Positions 1 to 8,306 of a DNA stretch of 64,000 nt are shown piece by piece. The DNA lies in the NCBI GenBank assembly GCA_017431515.1, contig JAFRKV010000030.1:21431-85430 (forward strand), in the 5' to 3' direction. Made by a program: the position numbers and the translations under genes. Origin of the DNA: Lachnospiraceae bacterium (lineage in GTDB: Bacteria > Bacillota > Clostridia > Lachnospirales > Lachnospiraceae). Below the pieces are notes generated by a model. It saw nothing but the letters and a program-made list of their open reading frames with translations, was not told the DNA's origin and ran no database searches. Position 1 is the stretch's first letter. The number at the start of each line of letters is the position of its first letter.

Positions 1-918
1 GAAAAGGGCATTGACCTGAAATTCCAGATGTATCTTTCGGAAGCACCAAAGGAACTGGCGCGTCCGGAGGATGTGATCCTGATGAGTGAAAGTGTGCTTC
101 CGGATCAAGAGGAGTGCGTGGTGCTGGAGGGGGCTGATCTGAAAGGGATCTTTGATCAGGCCAAACTCTCCGAAGTGCTGCGGCGCGGGATAGAGGAGCA
201 TCATTTTAAAATGGTTTATCAGCTGATCTATTCCGCAGACCGGAAAAAGGTGGCGGCGGCAGAAGCTCTGCTGCGCCTTCATGATCCGGAGTTGGGCGAT
301 ATTTATCCCAGTGTCTTTATTCCGGTGGCAGAGCGGATCGGGATCATCCGAAAGATTGGGGAATATGCGCTGCGGGAGGTATGCGAATTCCTGCAGAGCG
401 ATATACCGGACAGCCTGGGGATCCGTTTTATCGGCGTGAATTTGTCTATTATACAGTGCACCAATCCGGACTTTGTGCCGCATGTCAGCGCCATCGTCCA
501 GGAATACCGCATCAAACCGGGACGGATCTGCTTTGAGATTTCGGAAACCGCGGCGGCGGTGGATTACCGGCTTCTGGCAGAAACGATCCGAAACTTAAAG
601 GATCTGGGCTTCCTGTTCTCCATGGACGGATATGGCGCAGGGTACGCCAATATGTATTCTATTTTCTCCATGGATTTCGACCTGATCAAGCTGGATCGGA
701 GCCTGCTGTACGCGGCGCAGGAGAGCGAGGAAGGACGGGTTGTCTTAAGAAGCAGCGCGCAGTTGATTCACGACCTGAAGCGGAAGGTCGTGGTGATCGG
801 CGTGGAGACCGAAGAGCAACTGGAAGAGACCAAAACCTTCCCGGTGGATTACTTCCAGGGGCATTATTTCTCCGGAGCGGAGACGCGGGAAGAACTGGAA
901 GAAAGGGATGTGTTCTAA
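1..918 (+). CDS. EAL-domain protein, 5' truncated, probably catalytically inactive
   Basis: The frame is open to the window edge, so the N-terminus is missing; the first visible ATG is at 28. The second half is an EAL (c-di-GMP phosphodiesterase) fold: EALLR at about 262, GVNLS, EISE, a DxxKLDRS segment and FQGHYF near the end. Two residues needed for catalysis in active EAL enzymes are changed: the DDFG-type loop reads M-D-G-Y-G (second Asp is Gly at 628-630), and the Glu of the AEGVE loop is Ile (796-798). I infer a c-di-GMP binding or regulatory role rather than hydrolysis. A sensor or GGDEF domain may lie upstream of the window. Confidence 0.85.
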   Translation, partial: EKGIDLKFQMYLSEAPKELARPEDVILMSESVLPDQEECVVLEGADLKGIFDQAKLSEVLRRGIEEHHFKMVYQLIYSADRKKVAAAEALLRLHDPELGDIYPSVFIPVAERIGIIRKIGEYALREVCEFLQSDIPDSLGIRFIGVNLSIIQCTNPDFVPHVSAIVQEYRIKPGRICFEISETAAAVDYRLLAETIRNLKDLGFLFSMDGYGAGYANMYSIFSMDFDLIKLDRSLLYAAQESEEGRVVLRSSAQLIHDLKRKVVVIGVETEEQLEETKTFPVDYFQGHYFSGAETREELEERDVF

Positions 919-924
919 GGTAAC

Positions 925-953
925 TTGCACAGGGAAAGCGGTTTGATTATAAT
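925..953 (+). promoter_or_regulatory. Sigma-A promoter for zapA
   Basis: TTGCAC (925-930), a 17-base spacer, and a perfect TATAAT (948-953). Transcription would begin near 960, which places the structured repeat at 984-1112 in the 5' leader of zapA. Confidence 0.8.
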
Positions 954-983
954 AGGGCTTGATGTGATGAGGAATGCAAGCGA

Positions 984-1112
984 GTGCAAAAGTCACATGT
1001 CGCAAAGCGACATTGTGACCTTTGCGCGAAGAACCGCCTCGACGTGCTAGCACGTCAGAGCGGTTCCTTGCGCAAAGTGCACATGCGTGTTCCACGCATG
1101 GCACTTTTGCAC
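984..1112 (+). repeat. Structured palindromic repeat, copy 1 (outer stem plus three hairpins)
   Basis: The ends are inverted repeats, GTGCAAAAGT (984-993) and ACTTTTGCAC (1103-1112). Inside lie three hairpins. Hairpin one (992-1019) pairs GTCACA-TGTCGC with GCGACA-T-TGTGAC around AAA. Hairpin two (1020-1077) pairs TTTGCGC with GCGCAAA, AACCGC with GCGGTT, and carries the 16-base palindrome GACGTGCTAGCACGTC at its tip (1041-1056). Hairpin three (1078-1103) pairs CATGCGTG with CACGCATG. A second copy is at 22178-22308. The element lies between the zapA promoter and the zapA start, so it would be transcribed. It can be read as protein in several frames, but these readings are by-products of the repeat. 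Confidence 0.85.
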
Positions 1113-1154
1113 GCGCTGTATAGATCACTACAACCCACCAAGAGGATAACACAT

Positions 1155-1592
1155 ATGACACCAAAATCTGACGTACAGGTCATTATCGGAGGAAAGGTGC
1201 TGACCTTGTCGGGCTACGAAAGCCCGGAATACCTCCAGAAAGTGGCGGCCTATATTAACAACAAGATCCGGGAGCTGGATCACGTGGACGACTACCGGAA
1301 GTTCTCACCGGATATGCGCTCGACGCTTCTGGAACTGAACATTGCGGATGATCTCTTTAAAGCCCGCAGCCAAAGCGAGAAGCTGGAGAAAGAGCTGGAG
1401 GAGCGGGACCGGCAGATCTACGATCTGAAGCACGATCTTATCAGCAGCCAGATCAAAGCGGAATCCGATGAAAAGAAGCGGCGGGATCTGGAAAATGAGA
1501 ACAAGGAGCTCCTGCTGAACAAGGCAAAGCTGGAGGCCACATTGGAGGATGCGCTGCTTGGCAAGGTGACAAATAAAAAAGAATTGAAGTAA
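1155..1592 (+). CDS. zapA: Cell division protein ZapA
   Basis: A 145-residue protein that in its family binds FtsZ and bundles its filaments at the division site. The N-terminal globular part (V-I-I-G-G-K, then YLQKVAAYINNKI) is followed by a long Glu/Lys/Leu-rich coiled coil from about residue 70, the usual ZapA layout although longer than the Bacillus protein. The start at 1155 is chosen because AGAGG lies at 1141-1145 and because the frame further upstream only reads through the structured repeat. The gene has its own promoter at 925-953 and is followed by a hairpin with a T-run. Confidence 0.88.
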   Translation: MTPKSDVQVIIGGKVLTLSGYESPEYLQKVAAYINNKIRELDHVDDYRKFSPDMRSTLLELNIADDLFKARSQSEKLEKELEERDRQIYDLKHDLISSQIKAESDEKKRRDLENENKELLLNKAKLEATLEDALLGKVTNKKELK

Positions 1593-1601
1593 CCGGAAAA
1601 G

Positions 1602-1622
1602 AGTGTCGAAAGACACTTTTTT
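1602..1622 (+). terminator. Rho-independent terminator after zapA
   Basis: AGTGTC (1602-1607), GAAA loop, GACACT (1612-1617), with the T-run continuing to 1622. It ends only 17 bases before the chosen start of the U32 gene, and no promoter is evident between them, so it may act as a partial terminator inside the operon. Confidence 0.7.
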
Positions 1623-1638
1623 CATATCAGAAAAGCAG

Positions 1639-3843
1639 ATGAAACACAAAACAAAAACCATGGAAGTGCTTGCACCGGCGGGTTCCGCCCAGGCTCTGGC
1701 GGCGGCTGTGAATGCCGGCGCAGATGCGGTCTACTGCGGCGGACACCGGTTCGGCGCAAGAGCCTATGCCGATAACTTTACAGAAGAAGAACTGCTCTCG
1801 GGGATTGACTATGCCCATCTCAAGGGCGCCAGGGTTTATCTGACCGTCAATACCTGCCTCAAGAACAGAGAGATCGCAGAACTTTATGACTATCTGCTGC
1901 CGTATTACCGGGCGGGTCTGGACGCTGTGCTGGTGCAGGATTTCGGCGTGCTCTCCTTTCTCCGGGCAAATTTTCCTGATCTCCCGGTGCACGCCAGCAC
2001 TCAGATGAACCTTACCAGCGCATACGGCGCAGAGCTGATGCGAAGCCTTGGACTGAAACGGGTGGTCCTCGCAAGGGAGCTTTCTCTTACGGAAATCGCC
2101 GCCATTCATCAAGCGACGCCCATTGAACTGGAGTGCTTTGTGCATGGGGCGCTGTGTTATTCTTATTCCGGGCAGTGCCTGATGAGCAGCATGCTGGGCG
2201 GCAGAAGCGGCAACCGCGGAAGATGCGCCGGCACCTGCCGGCTGCCATATCAGCAACCTCCTTCGGAAAGGGCAAACTATCCCCTGAGCCTGAAGGATCT
2301 TTGCGCCGCCTCCTTGCTGCCGGCGCTGCAGGAAGCGGGAGTATGTTCCTTAAAGATCGAGGGCCGCATGAAATCCCCGTCCTATACCGCAGGCGTCACA
2401 AAGATTTACCGGGAGCTGGTGGATCTTCTGGAGACTGCGGGAGCGGATCAATACAGGGTTTCGTCTTCGCATATGGAAACCCTCCTTGCCCTGGGAAACC
2501 GCAGCGGTTTTACGAAGGGTTTTTATGAAGTCAGAAATGATCCTGAGATGGTGACGAAGGACTCGCCGGATCATCACAAGGATCCGAAAAAAACGGGCTC
2601 GAACGCGGATCCTGTAAAGCAGGAAACAGAGGAATACGACTTTACAAGGCAGAAACTCCTGATCTCCGGCGAAGCGGTATTTTTACCCGGAGAACCCATG
2701 CGTCTTTTGGTCCGGCGGGGCGGGACAGTATTGTCCGTGTCCGGCGCGGTCTGTGAAAAAGCAAAAAATAAGGCGACGAAAGAACAGGAGCTCAGAGAAA
2801 AGCTCTCTGCAACCGGCACATCGGACTTCGCCTTTGAAACCTTGACCCTGACTGCGGGAAACGATGTGTTTGTGCCCCTCTCCGCACTGAAGGAGCTCCG
2901 GCGGAACGCCCTGGCGCAGTTGAAGGATGCGCTGCTTTGTGACTGCCGGCGCGAACCGCCGAAAGCAGCGGAAAAGCCACAGGCGCGGGAAAAAGCGGTG
3001 AGAGACCGCGTGGATCAAATGGCACACCAAAGGACGGAGCCTGCCGTTGCAGCGCTTGTCAGTTTGCGATCGCAGCTTGCGCCCGTGCTTGCATCAGACC
3101 GGGTTACCACTGTGATCCTTGACACCCTTCTTTACGAAAAGGAGTGGTTTCTGACAGCGCTTGGAGAGGATGTTGCGCGCTGCCACGAAAAAGGAAAGCA
3201 GGCGGTATATGCCATGCCTTATGTAATCAGAAGGGACAACGCGCTTCTTTACGAAGGCATGCGTTCAGACTTTTGCGCGCTGCCGCTTGACGGGATCCTG
3301 GTGCGGGATTATGACGGACTGGCGCTGCTTCGTTCCGTTTCCTATCCCCCGGAAAAAATTCGTCTGGACGCTGCGCTTTACACCTATTCCGATCAGGCGG
3401 CGGAGTCCTTCGCGGCCCTTGGATATCTCCATCAGACGCTCCCCGTGGAGCTGAATGAAAAAGAACTGCTGCATCGGACTGCGGTGCATGCTTCCTGGAT
3501 CGTATACGGACGCCTGCCCCTGATGGTAAGCGCAAACTGCATCCACAGGAACAAAAAAGGGTGTGATCGCGCGAAAGCAACCGAACAGCTCATTGACCGT
3601 CGAAAGAAGGTGTTTCCGGTGCTGTGTGACTGCGCGAACTGCACCAACCTGATTCTGAATGCGGATATTCTGGATCTGACGGGGGAGAAAGAGACCATTC
3701 GAAAACTTGCGCCGGAGGAACTCCGGTATCAGTTTACGACGGAAACGGCGGAAGAGACCGCGGCGGTGCTGCGCTCAGACGCTTTCCGGCAGGATCAGAC
3801 GAAAGCCTTCACCCGCGGGCATTTTAAGCGGGGCGTGGAGTAA
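1639..3843 (+). CDS. U32 family peptidase-like protein (RlhA/YdcP type)
   Basis: A protein of 734 residues. The N-terminal half is a U32 domain beginning EVLAPAGS and carrying the family signature ECFVHGALCYSYSGQC followed by GRCAGTCR. These cysteines match the set that holds an iron-sulfur cluster in characterised U32 proteins such as UbiU/UbiV. The C-terminal half contains a CDCANC segment and matches the longer U32 proteins with a DUF3656-type extension, the group that includes RlhA, which is needed for 23S rRNA cytidine hydroxylation. An rRNA-modification role is inference. ATG 1639 is chosen over GTG 1603, which lies inside the terminator hairpin; ATG 1660 is also possible. The gene is 2 bases from the FtsW/RodA gene. 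Confidence 0.85.
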   Translation: MKHKTKTMEVLAPAGSAQALAAAVNAGADAVYCGGHRFGARAYADNFTEEELLSGIDYAHLKGARVYLTVNTCLKNREIAELYDYLLPYYRAGLDAVLVQDFGVLSFLRANFPDLPVHASTQMNLTSAYGAELMRSLGLKRVVLARELSLTEIAAIHQATPIELECFVHGALCYSYSGQCLMSSMLGGRSGNRGRCAGTCRLPYQQPPSERANYPLSLKDLCAASLLPALQEAGVCSLKIEGRMKSPSYTAGVTKIYRELVDLLETAGADQYRVSSSHMETLLALGNRSGFTKGFYEVRNDPEMVTKDSPDHHKDPKKTGSNADPVKQETEEYDFTRQKLLISGEAVFLPGEPMRLLVRRGGTVLSVSGAVCEKAKNKATKEQELREKLSATGTSDFAFETLTLTAGNDVFVPLSALKELRRNALAQLKDALLCDCRREPPKAAEKPQAREKAVRDRVDQMAHQRTEPAVAALVSLRSQLAPVLASDRVTTVILDTLLYEKEWFLTALGEDVARCHEKGKQAVYAMPYVIRRDNALLYEGMRSDFCALPLDGILVRDYDGLALLRSVSYPPEKIRLDAALYTYSDQAAESFAALGYLHQTLPVELNEKELLHRTAVHASWIVYGRLPLMVSANCIHRNKKGCDRAKATEQLIDRRKKVFPVLCDCANCTNLILNADILDLTGEKETIRKLAPEELRYQFTTETAEETAAVLRSDAFRQDQTKAFTRGHFKRGVE

Positions 3844-3845
3844 CC

Positions 3846-5162
3846 ATGACAAGTGTCTTTATTCAGACAGCCAAATATCTGATGATCGCGCTGATCGTGA
3901 CCTATACGGTGCAAAGCTTTTTGATCTTTCTGCGGCACCACAGCGAGCAGGCGAAACGCATCCTTTTTAAAGAACAGATGGTCTTAATCTATCTGTTTCT
4001 TTCCCTGGGCTTTCTTTCCATGACAGCCTACACGGGCGAACAGCAGATACTTTTACTCTTTGCCTTTACCCTTGCCGTGATCACGTTGCTTCAGCTGGTT
4101 TACCGGCTGGTCTATGTGCACGGTTCGATTTTGCTGTGCAATCATATGTGCATCCTGTTCGGGACGGGGATACTGATCCTGACGCGGTTAAACCAGCAGC
4201 AGGCATTGCGGCAGCTGATCATCGGGGCGGTTTCCATCGGTTTTACCGCATTTTTTCCTTATCTCATGTCCAAAAAACAGGATACCTTCCGCAAGTGGAA
4301 ATGGGTGTATCTCATTGTCTCCGCGACGCTTCTTTTGCTGGTGCTCATCGCCGGTCAGACAAGTTACGGCGCCAAGATCTCCGTGGCCATCGGCGGCATC
4401 AGCATCCAGCCGGTGGAACTGGTAAAACTGCTTTACGTGTTCTTTCTGGCGGCAATGTACTATGAAAAACAGACCGTGGTCACGGCGCTGTTTACCGGAG
4501 GCTGTACCGCAGCGTTTTTACTGATCCTGGCGGCGGCGAGGGATCTTGGCGCAGCGCTGATCTTTTTTGTGATCTATGTGGGGATGACTTATGCGGTTTA
4601 CCGGAAATGGGTACTGCTTCCGGCGGCGGCAGGCGTGGTGCTCCTCGCCATGATCGGCGCGGGGAAGAGCCTCGGGCATGTCAGTAATCGGATCATCGCC
4701 TGGAAAGATCCCTTAAGTGCCATCGATGATCAGGGCTACCAGATCAGCCAGTCCCTGTTTGGCATCGGCACCGGCAGCTGGATGGGCTCCGGCCTTTTCA
4801 TGGGCCGGCCGAAATCCATTCCAGTGGTGTCCAAGGACTTTATCTTTTCGGCGATCTCGGAGGAACTGGGCGCCATCGTTGCGATCGCAGTGATCCTGAT
4901 TTCCATGCTGACGCTGCTGTTGTTTTTCCGTATGGCAAGGGCCATGCAGGATCCTTTCTACCGGTGGGTTTCTCTCGGCATGGGCATCTGTTACGGATTT
5001 CAGGTCTTTTTGACCATCGGCGGCTGCATCAAACTGATCCCCTCCACCGGGGTGACCTTCCCGCTGGTCAGCTACGGCGGAAGCTCCCTCTTTGTCACGT
5101 TCTGTATGTTTGCACTTCTGGAAAGCTTTTATATCACCACCAAAAAGAAGGACAGCCGATGA
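3846..5162 (+). CDS. SEDS-family peptidoglycan glycosyltransferase (FtsW/RodA/SpoVE type)
   Basis: A 438-residue polytopic membrane protein with about ten hydrophobic segments. SEDS hallmarks are GGISIQPVELVKL in the middle, a GYQISQSLFGIGTGSWMGSG-like loop, SEELG, and a C-terminal STGVTFPLVSYGGSS. SEDS proteins polymerise lipid II glycan strands together with a partner class B penicillin-binding protein. That partner is the next gene, overlapping by four bases (ATGA), which is the usual SEDS-bPBP pair. Whether it serves division, elongation or sporulation cannot be told from the sequence; the nearby zapA points weakly to division. Confidence 0.92.
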   Translation: MTSVFIQTAKYLMIALIVTYTVQSFLIFLRHHSEQAKRILFKEQMVLIYLFLSLGFLSMTAYTGEQQILLLFAFTLAVITLLQLVYRLVYVHGSILLCNHMCILFGTGILILTRLNQQQALRQLIIGAVSIGFTAFFPYLMSKKQDTFRKWKWVYLIVSATLLLLVLIAGQTSYGAKISVAIGGISIQPVELVKLLYVFFLAAMYYEKQTVVTALFTGGCTAAFLLILAAARDLGAALIFFVIYVGMTYAVYRKWVLLPAAAGVVLLAMIGAGKSLGHVSNRIIAWKDPLSAIDDQGYQISQSLFGIGTGSWMGSGLFMGRPKSIPVVSKDFIFSAISEELGAIVAIAVILISMLTLLLFFRMARAMQDPFYRWVSLGMGICYGFQVFLTIGGCIKLIPSTGVTFPLVSYGGSSLFVTFCMFALLESFYITTKKKDSR

Positions 5163-6610
5163 AATTCAGGAAAACAGAAAAGCAAAAGAAGCATCAGCAG
5201 AAAGAACTGTCTGTGCTGATCATATTGTTTACGGCGGCGTTCCTGATGTTGATCGGGTATCTTGTTTTTTTTCTGGCGTTTGAAAGCGAACGCTTCATCA
5301 ACAATCCTTATAACAAGCGGATTGATGCCTTATCGGAAAAGACTATCCGCGGCTCCATTTATGCCAATGACGGCACAGTGCTGGCGGCTTCGGTACAGAC
5401 AAACGAAACGGGAGAAGAAACACGGATGTATCCCTTTTCCAATCTCTATGCCCATGTGGTGGGCTTTCCCGTCAACGGGAAAATGGGGGTGGAGAGCGCG
5501 GCGAATTTCGAACTGCTGCACAGTCACAGCAGCGTGACGGAGCGCTTAAAGCACGCCTTTACCGGTGAAAAAAACATGGGCGACGGCGTCGTGACGACAC
5601 TGGATCCGACGGTGCAGACGGCGGCCTATGGGGCGCTGGGCAGTTACCGCGGCGCGATTGTGGTGATGGAGGTCTCCACAGGACGCATTCTTGCGATGGT
5701 GAGCAAACCGGATTTTGATCCGAATCACATTTCGGAGACCTTTTCCCTTTTGTCGGAGGACAACGAATCGGCCACGCTGTTAAACCGCGCGACACAGGGC
5801 CGTTACGCGCCGGGGTCTACCTTTAAGCTTTTGACGACCCTGGAATACGTTCATGAAAATCCCAAGACCTATGAGGATTATCAATATGATTGCACCGGCA
5901 TCTTTCGTTCGGACGGGAAGGAGATTCACTGCTTCCATAACAAGGCCCACGGGGAGGAAGATCTGTTGGATTCCTTTACCAATTCCTGCAATACTTCCTA
6001 TGCATCTCTCGGTCTGACGCTGAAACCGAAGGGGCTGACAGACCTTTGCAACCGCGCGCTGTTTAACCGGAAGGTGCCCTTTGACCTGCCTACGGAGAAA
6101 AGCTATTTTACGCTGGCGCCGGACGCCAGCGACGCGGAGATCATGGAGACCGTGATCGGGCAGGGAAAGACCCTGGCGACGCCGCTGCAGATGGCACTCA
6201 TCACGGCAGCCGTGGATCATGGCGGCAAGGCGCCGCGTCCGTATGTGCTGGACCGGGTAGTGAATGACGAAGGTCATTTTGTGAAATCCCTTGCCACGGA
6301 AGGAACCATCAGCATCATGAGCGAGCAGGATGCGGCATTGCTCAAGGAGTACATGCGGTCCGTCGTGACCGACGGCACCGGTCGCGCCCTCAACACCGAT
6401 GCCTACACGGTCTACGGAAAAACCGGTACGGCGGAATATAACGCCAACAGAGATGCTCATTCCTGGTTTATCGGCTTCGCGGAGAAGCCCGGCAGAGAAG
6501 ACATCGCCATCGCCGTGATCATGGAGGGCGCAGGCTCCGGCAGCAGCTTCGCGACGCCGGCGGCCAAAGAGGTTTTTGACGCCTATTTCTTGCAACCGGA
6601 CGGTTTTTAG
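5159..6610 (+). CDS. Class B penicillin-binding protein (transpeptidase, PbpA type)
   Basis: A 483-residue peptidoglycan cross-linking enzyme with one N-terminal membrane anchor (about residues 18-42). The transpeptidase motifs are complete: SxxK at S220-K223 (STFK), SxN at S276-N278 (SCN) and KTG at K421 (KTGT). The N-terminal pedestal domain is short, as in the PbpA/PbpI group rather than FtsI with PASTA domains. The start at 5159 overlaps the SEDS gene stop by four bases, implying translational coupling and a functional pair. Its 3' end contains the promoter of the following NUDIX gene. Confidence 0.9.
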   Translation: MKFRKTEKQKKHQQKELSVLIILFTAAFLMLIGYLVFFLAFESERFINNPYNKRIDALSEKTIRGSIYANDGTVLAASVQTNETGEETRMYPFSNLYAHVVGFPVNGKMGVESAANFELLHSHSSVTERLKHAFTGEKNMGDGVVTTLDPTVQTAAYGALGSYRGAIVVMEVSTGRILAMVSKPDFDPNHISETFSLLSEDNESATLLNRATQGRYAPGSTFKLLTTLEYVHENPKTYEDYQYDCTGIFRSDGKEIHCFHNKAHGEEDLLDSFTNSCNTSYASLGLTLKPKGLTDLCNRALFNRKVPFDLPTEKSYFTLAPDASDAEIMETVIGQGKTLATPLQMALITAAVDHGGKAPRPYVLDRVVNDEGHFVKSLATEGTISIMSEQDAALLKEYMRSVVTDGTGRALNTDAYTVYGKTGTAEYNANRDAHSWFIGFAEKPGREDIAIAVIMEGAGSGSSFATPAAKEVFDAYFLQPDGF

Positions 6611-6618
6611 GGTATACT
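6590..6618 (+). promoter_or_regulatory. Sigma-A promoter for the NUDIX gene
   Basis: TTGCAA (6590-6595), a 17-base spacer, TATACT (6613-6618). The -35 box and most of the spacer lie inside the last codons of the PBP gene. Confidence 0.7.
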
Positions 6619-6656
6619 GAACACAAGTTTTCCACCATACCGAAGGAGGTTGCACG

Positions 6657-7106
6657 ATGATCGAGGCAACAAGTTGTGGCGGTGTGGTAATTTTTCGAGG
6701 AAAGATACTGGTGCTCTACAAGAACTACCGGAACCGTTATGAAGGCTGGGTTTTGCCGAAGGGGACGGTGGAGGAAGGCGAGGAACATTCCGAGACCGCG
6801 CTGCGTGAGGTCAAAGAGGAGAGCGGCGTATCGGCCACCATCATGAAGTACGTCGGAAAAAGCCAGTATACCTTTCAGGTGCCGGAGGACGTCGTGGAGA
6901 AGGATGTGCACTGGTATCTGATGATGTCGGACAGTTATTACAGCAAACCGCAACGGGAAGAATATTTCGTGGATTCCGGATACTATAAGTATCACGAGGC
7001 CTATCATTTGCTGAAGTTCGCGAATGAGAAGCAGATCCTGGAAAAAGCTTACGGAGAGTATATTGAGATGAAACGCAATAATCTCTGGGGCTATCGAAGA
7101 AGATAA
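6657..7106 (+). CDS. NUDIX hydrolase
   Basis: 149 residues with a perfect Nudix box at residues 36-58 (G-x5-E-x7-RE-V-x-EE-x-GV). Family members hydrolyse a nucleoside diphosphate linked to another group and need a divalent metal; the box supplies the metal ligands. The early ATSCGGVVIF and the segment WVLPKGTVEEGE resemble small Ap4A/(d)NTP-type hydrolases, but the substrate cannot be read from the sequence. The start has a strong AAGGAGG (6643-6649) and a dedicated promoter overlapping the PBP gene. It is followed at 3 bases by an uncharacterised gene. Confidence 0.92.
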   Translation: MIEATSCGGVVIFRGKILVLYKNYRNRYEGWVLPKGTVEEGEEHSETALREVKEESGVSATIMKYVGKSQYTFQVPEDVVEKDVHWYLMMSDSYYSKPQREEYFVDSGYYKYHEAYHLLKFANEKQILEKAYGEYIEMKRNNLWGYRRR

Positions 7107-7109
7107 AGG

Positions 7110-7454
7110 ATGGAGCAAAAACACATGTTGTGGCTCAAGGATCTGTATCTCGGGCCATCCGTCAAAGAAAAAGAAAAACAGATCAAAAGGACGCTGTTGA
7201 AAAGAGCGCAGCAGCCCAATCTGCAGGTGCTCTTGCTCTCGCAGTCCGAGACGGAGCAGATCGAGATCCTGCCGGCGGCGCAGCTGCGGCAGAAGCATTT
7301 CCCGTCATTTCAATGGCATGTTCTGGGACTGGCCGGCGGGAGAGAAGAAGCCTTTTCCCTGGTGGAGACCATTGCGGACGAGACCTACCGCGCCACCGGA
7401 GACTGCGATATGAAGACCTATCTTCTGCAGAAAGAATACCAAAAGAAAGGGTGA
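7110..7454 (+). CDS. Hypothetical protein
   Basis: 114 residues, not recognised. It is soluble, with no signal peptide or membrane segment. The N-terminal half is basic and helical (LGPSVKEKEKQIKRTLLKR) and the C-terminal half has an aromatic stretch around FQWHVLGLAGG. It sits 3 bases after the NUDIX gene and 15 bases before the DUF2953 gene, so it is surely co-transcribed with them. Codon usage looks like that of its neighbours, which supports a real gene. Confidence 0.7.
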   Translation: MEQKHMLWLKDLYLGPSVKEKEKQIKRTLLKRAQQPNLQVLLLSQSETEQIEILPAAQLRQKHFPSFQWHVLGLAGGREEAFSLVETIADETYRATGDCDMKTYLLQKEYQKKG

Positions 7455-7469
7455 GGAGATCAAACGCCT

Positions 7470-8288
7470 ATGATTGTATTGAAAATCCTTCTCATCCTGC
7501 TGCTGGTGATCGTGGGGCTCCTGCTTCTGCTTCTGTTTTTTCCGTTTTGTTATAAGATCCACGGGAAGTCCAACGGTACCTGGAATCTATATGCGGATGT
7601 GACGTGGCTCTTTTATTTTGTGTTTCTCCGGGCGCATGTGGATCTGGAGGATAAGAAGCCGAAGGTGGTGCTGCGGATTCTCGGCATCCCCATCACGCTG
7701 TATCCGAAGAAGGAAAAGAAACAAAAGCAAAAAGCCGGGGATGCCGTATCAGAAGAACCCGAAACGCCGGAAGTGGAGAAACAGATAAAGGCGGACGCGC
7801 CCGCTTCGGAAGATGCGAAGATACCGGAGGAAGCGGCGGGAGAGGAGAATTCCGGCAAAGACGAAACCGCCGGAAAGCCCAAAAAGAACTTCATCGAGAA
7901 GCTTAAAAAGCTGCCGGAGAAGGTATCAAAGATCCGGACAGAGATTCTGGATCCTCATAATAAAGCAGCGGTGAAGCATCTCCTTGCGGAAGCAAAAGGG
8001 ATCTTTTCCCATTACAAGCCGCGGCGGATCCGGATGCACCTTGTGTTTTCCACGGGAGACCCGGCCACGACGGGCAAGGTGCTGGGAGGCTTGTCACTGG
8101 TGCCGGTAATCTATCAGCGAGGGAATCGCATCGTCCCGGATTTTACGGCAGATGAGGTCTATCTTCAGGGGGACTTCAAAATCACAGGACACGTGATCTT
8201 AATATTTGCACTGGCTGCGGCGGTGCGGCTCATTATGGATAAAAATATCCGCAGACTGATCAAGCATGTGAAAACCCTGCGGGGATAA
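7470..8288 (+). CDS. DUF2953 membrane protein (YtfI-like)
   Basis: 272 residues. One strongly hydrophobic N-terminal helix (about residues 3-27) is followed by the conserved start of DUF2953 (W-N-L-Y-A-D-V-T-W-L). A charged, low-complexity Lys/Glu/Ala insertion spans about residues 75-145, and the conserved C-terminal part includes ITGHVILIFALAAAVRLI. The function is unknown. In Bacillus the relative YtfI is encoded next to YtfJ, and the same pairing holds here, with the GerW/YtfJ gene starting 18 bases downstream, so a sporulation- or envelope-linked role is likely by association. Confidence 0.8.
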   Translation: MIVLKILLILLLVIVGLLLLLLFFPFCYKIHGKSNGTWNLYADVTWLFYFVFLRAHVDLEDKKPKVVLRILGIPITLYPKKEKKQKQKAGDAVSEEPETPEVEKQIKADAPASEDAKIPEEAAGEENSGKDETAGKPKKNFIEKLKKLPEKVSKIRTEILDPHNKAAVKHLLAEAKGIFSHYKPRRIRMHLVFSTGDPATTGKVLGGLSLVPVIYQRGNRIVPDFTADEVYLQGDFKITGHVILIFALAAAVRLIMDKNIRRLIKHVKTLRG

Positions 8289-8306
8289 TAGTGAAGGAGG
8301 ACACTC

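Noticed and set aside
745-1164. Minus-strand open frame resembling another at 22182-23009
   Set aside because: The shared peptide (for example VLAR and KGHNV) is only the structured repeat read as protein; the frames have no ribosome site and cover other genes.
1603-1638. GTG 1603 as start of the U32 gene
   Set aside because: It lies inside the terminator hairpin and the added residues do not match the family start.
5780-6655. 291-codon minus-strand frame over the PBP transpeptidase domain
   Set aside because: The plus strand encodes SxN and KTG motifs here, and the antisense peptide is low in structure.
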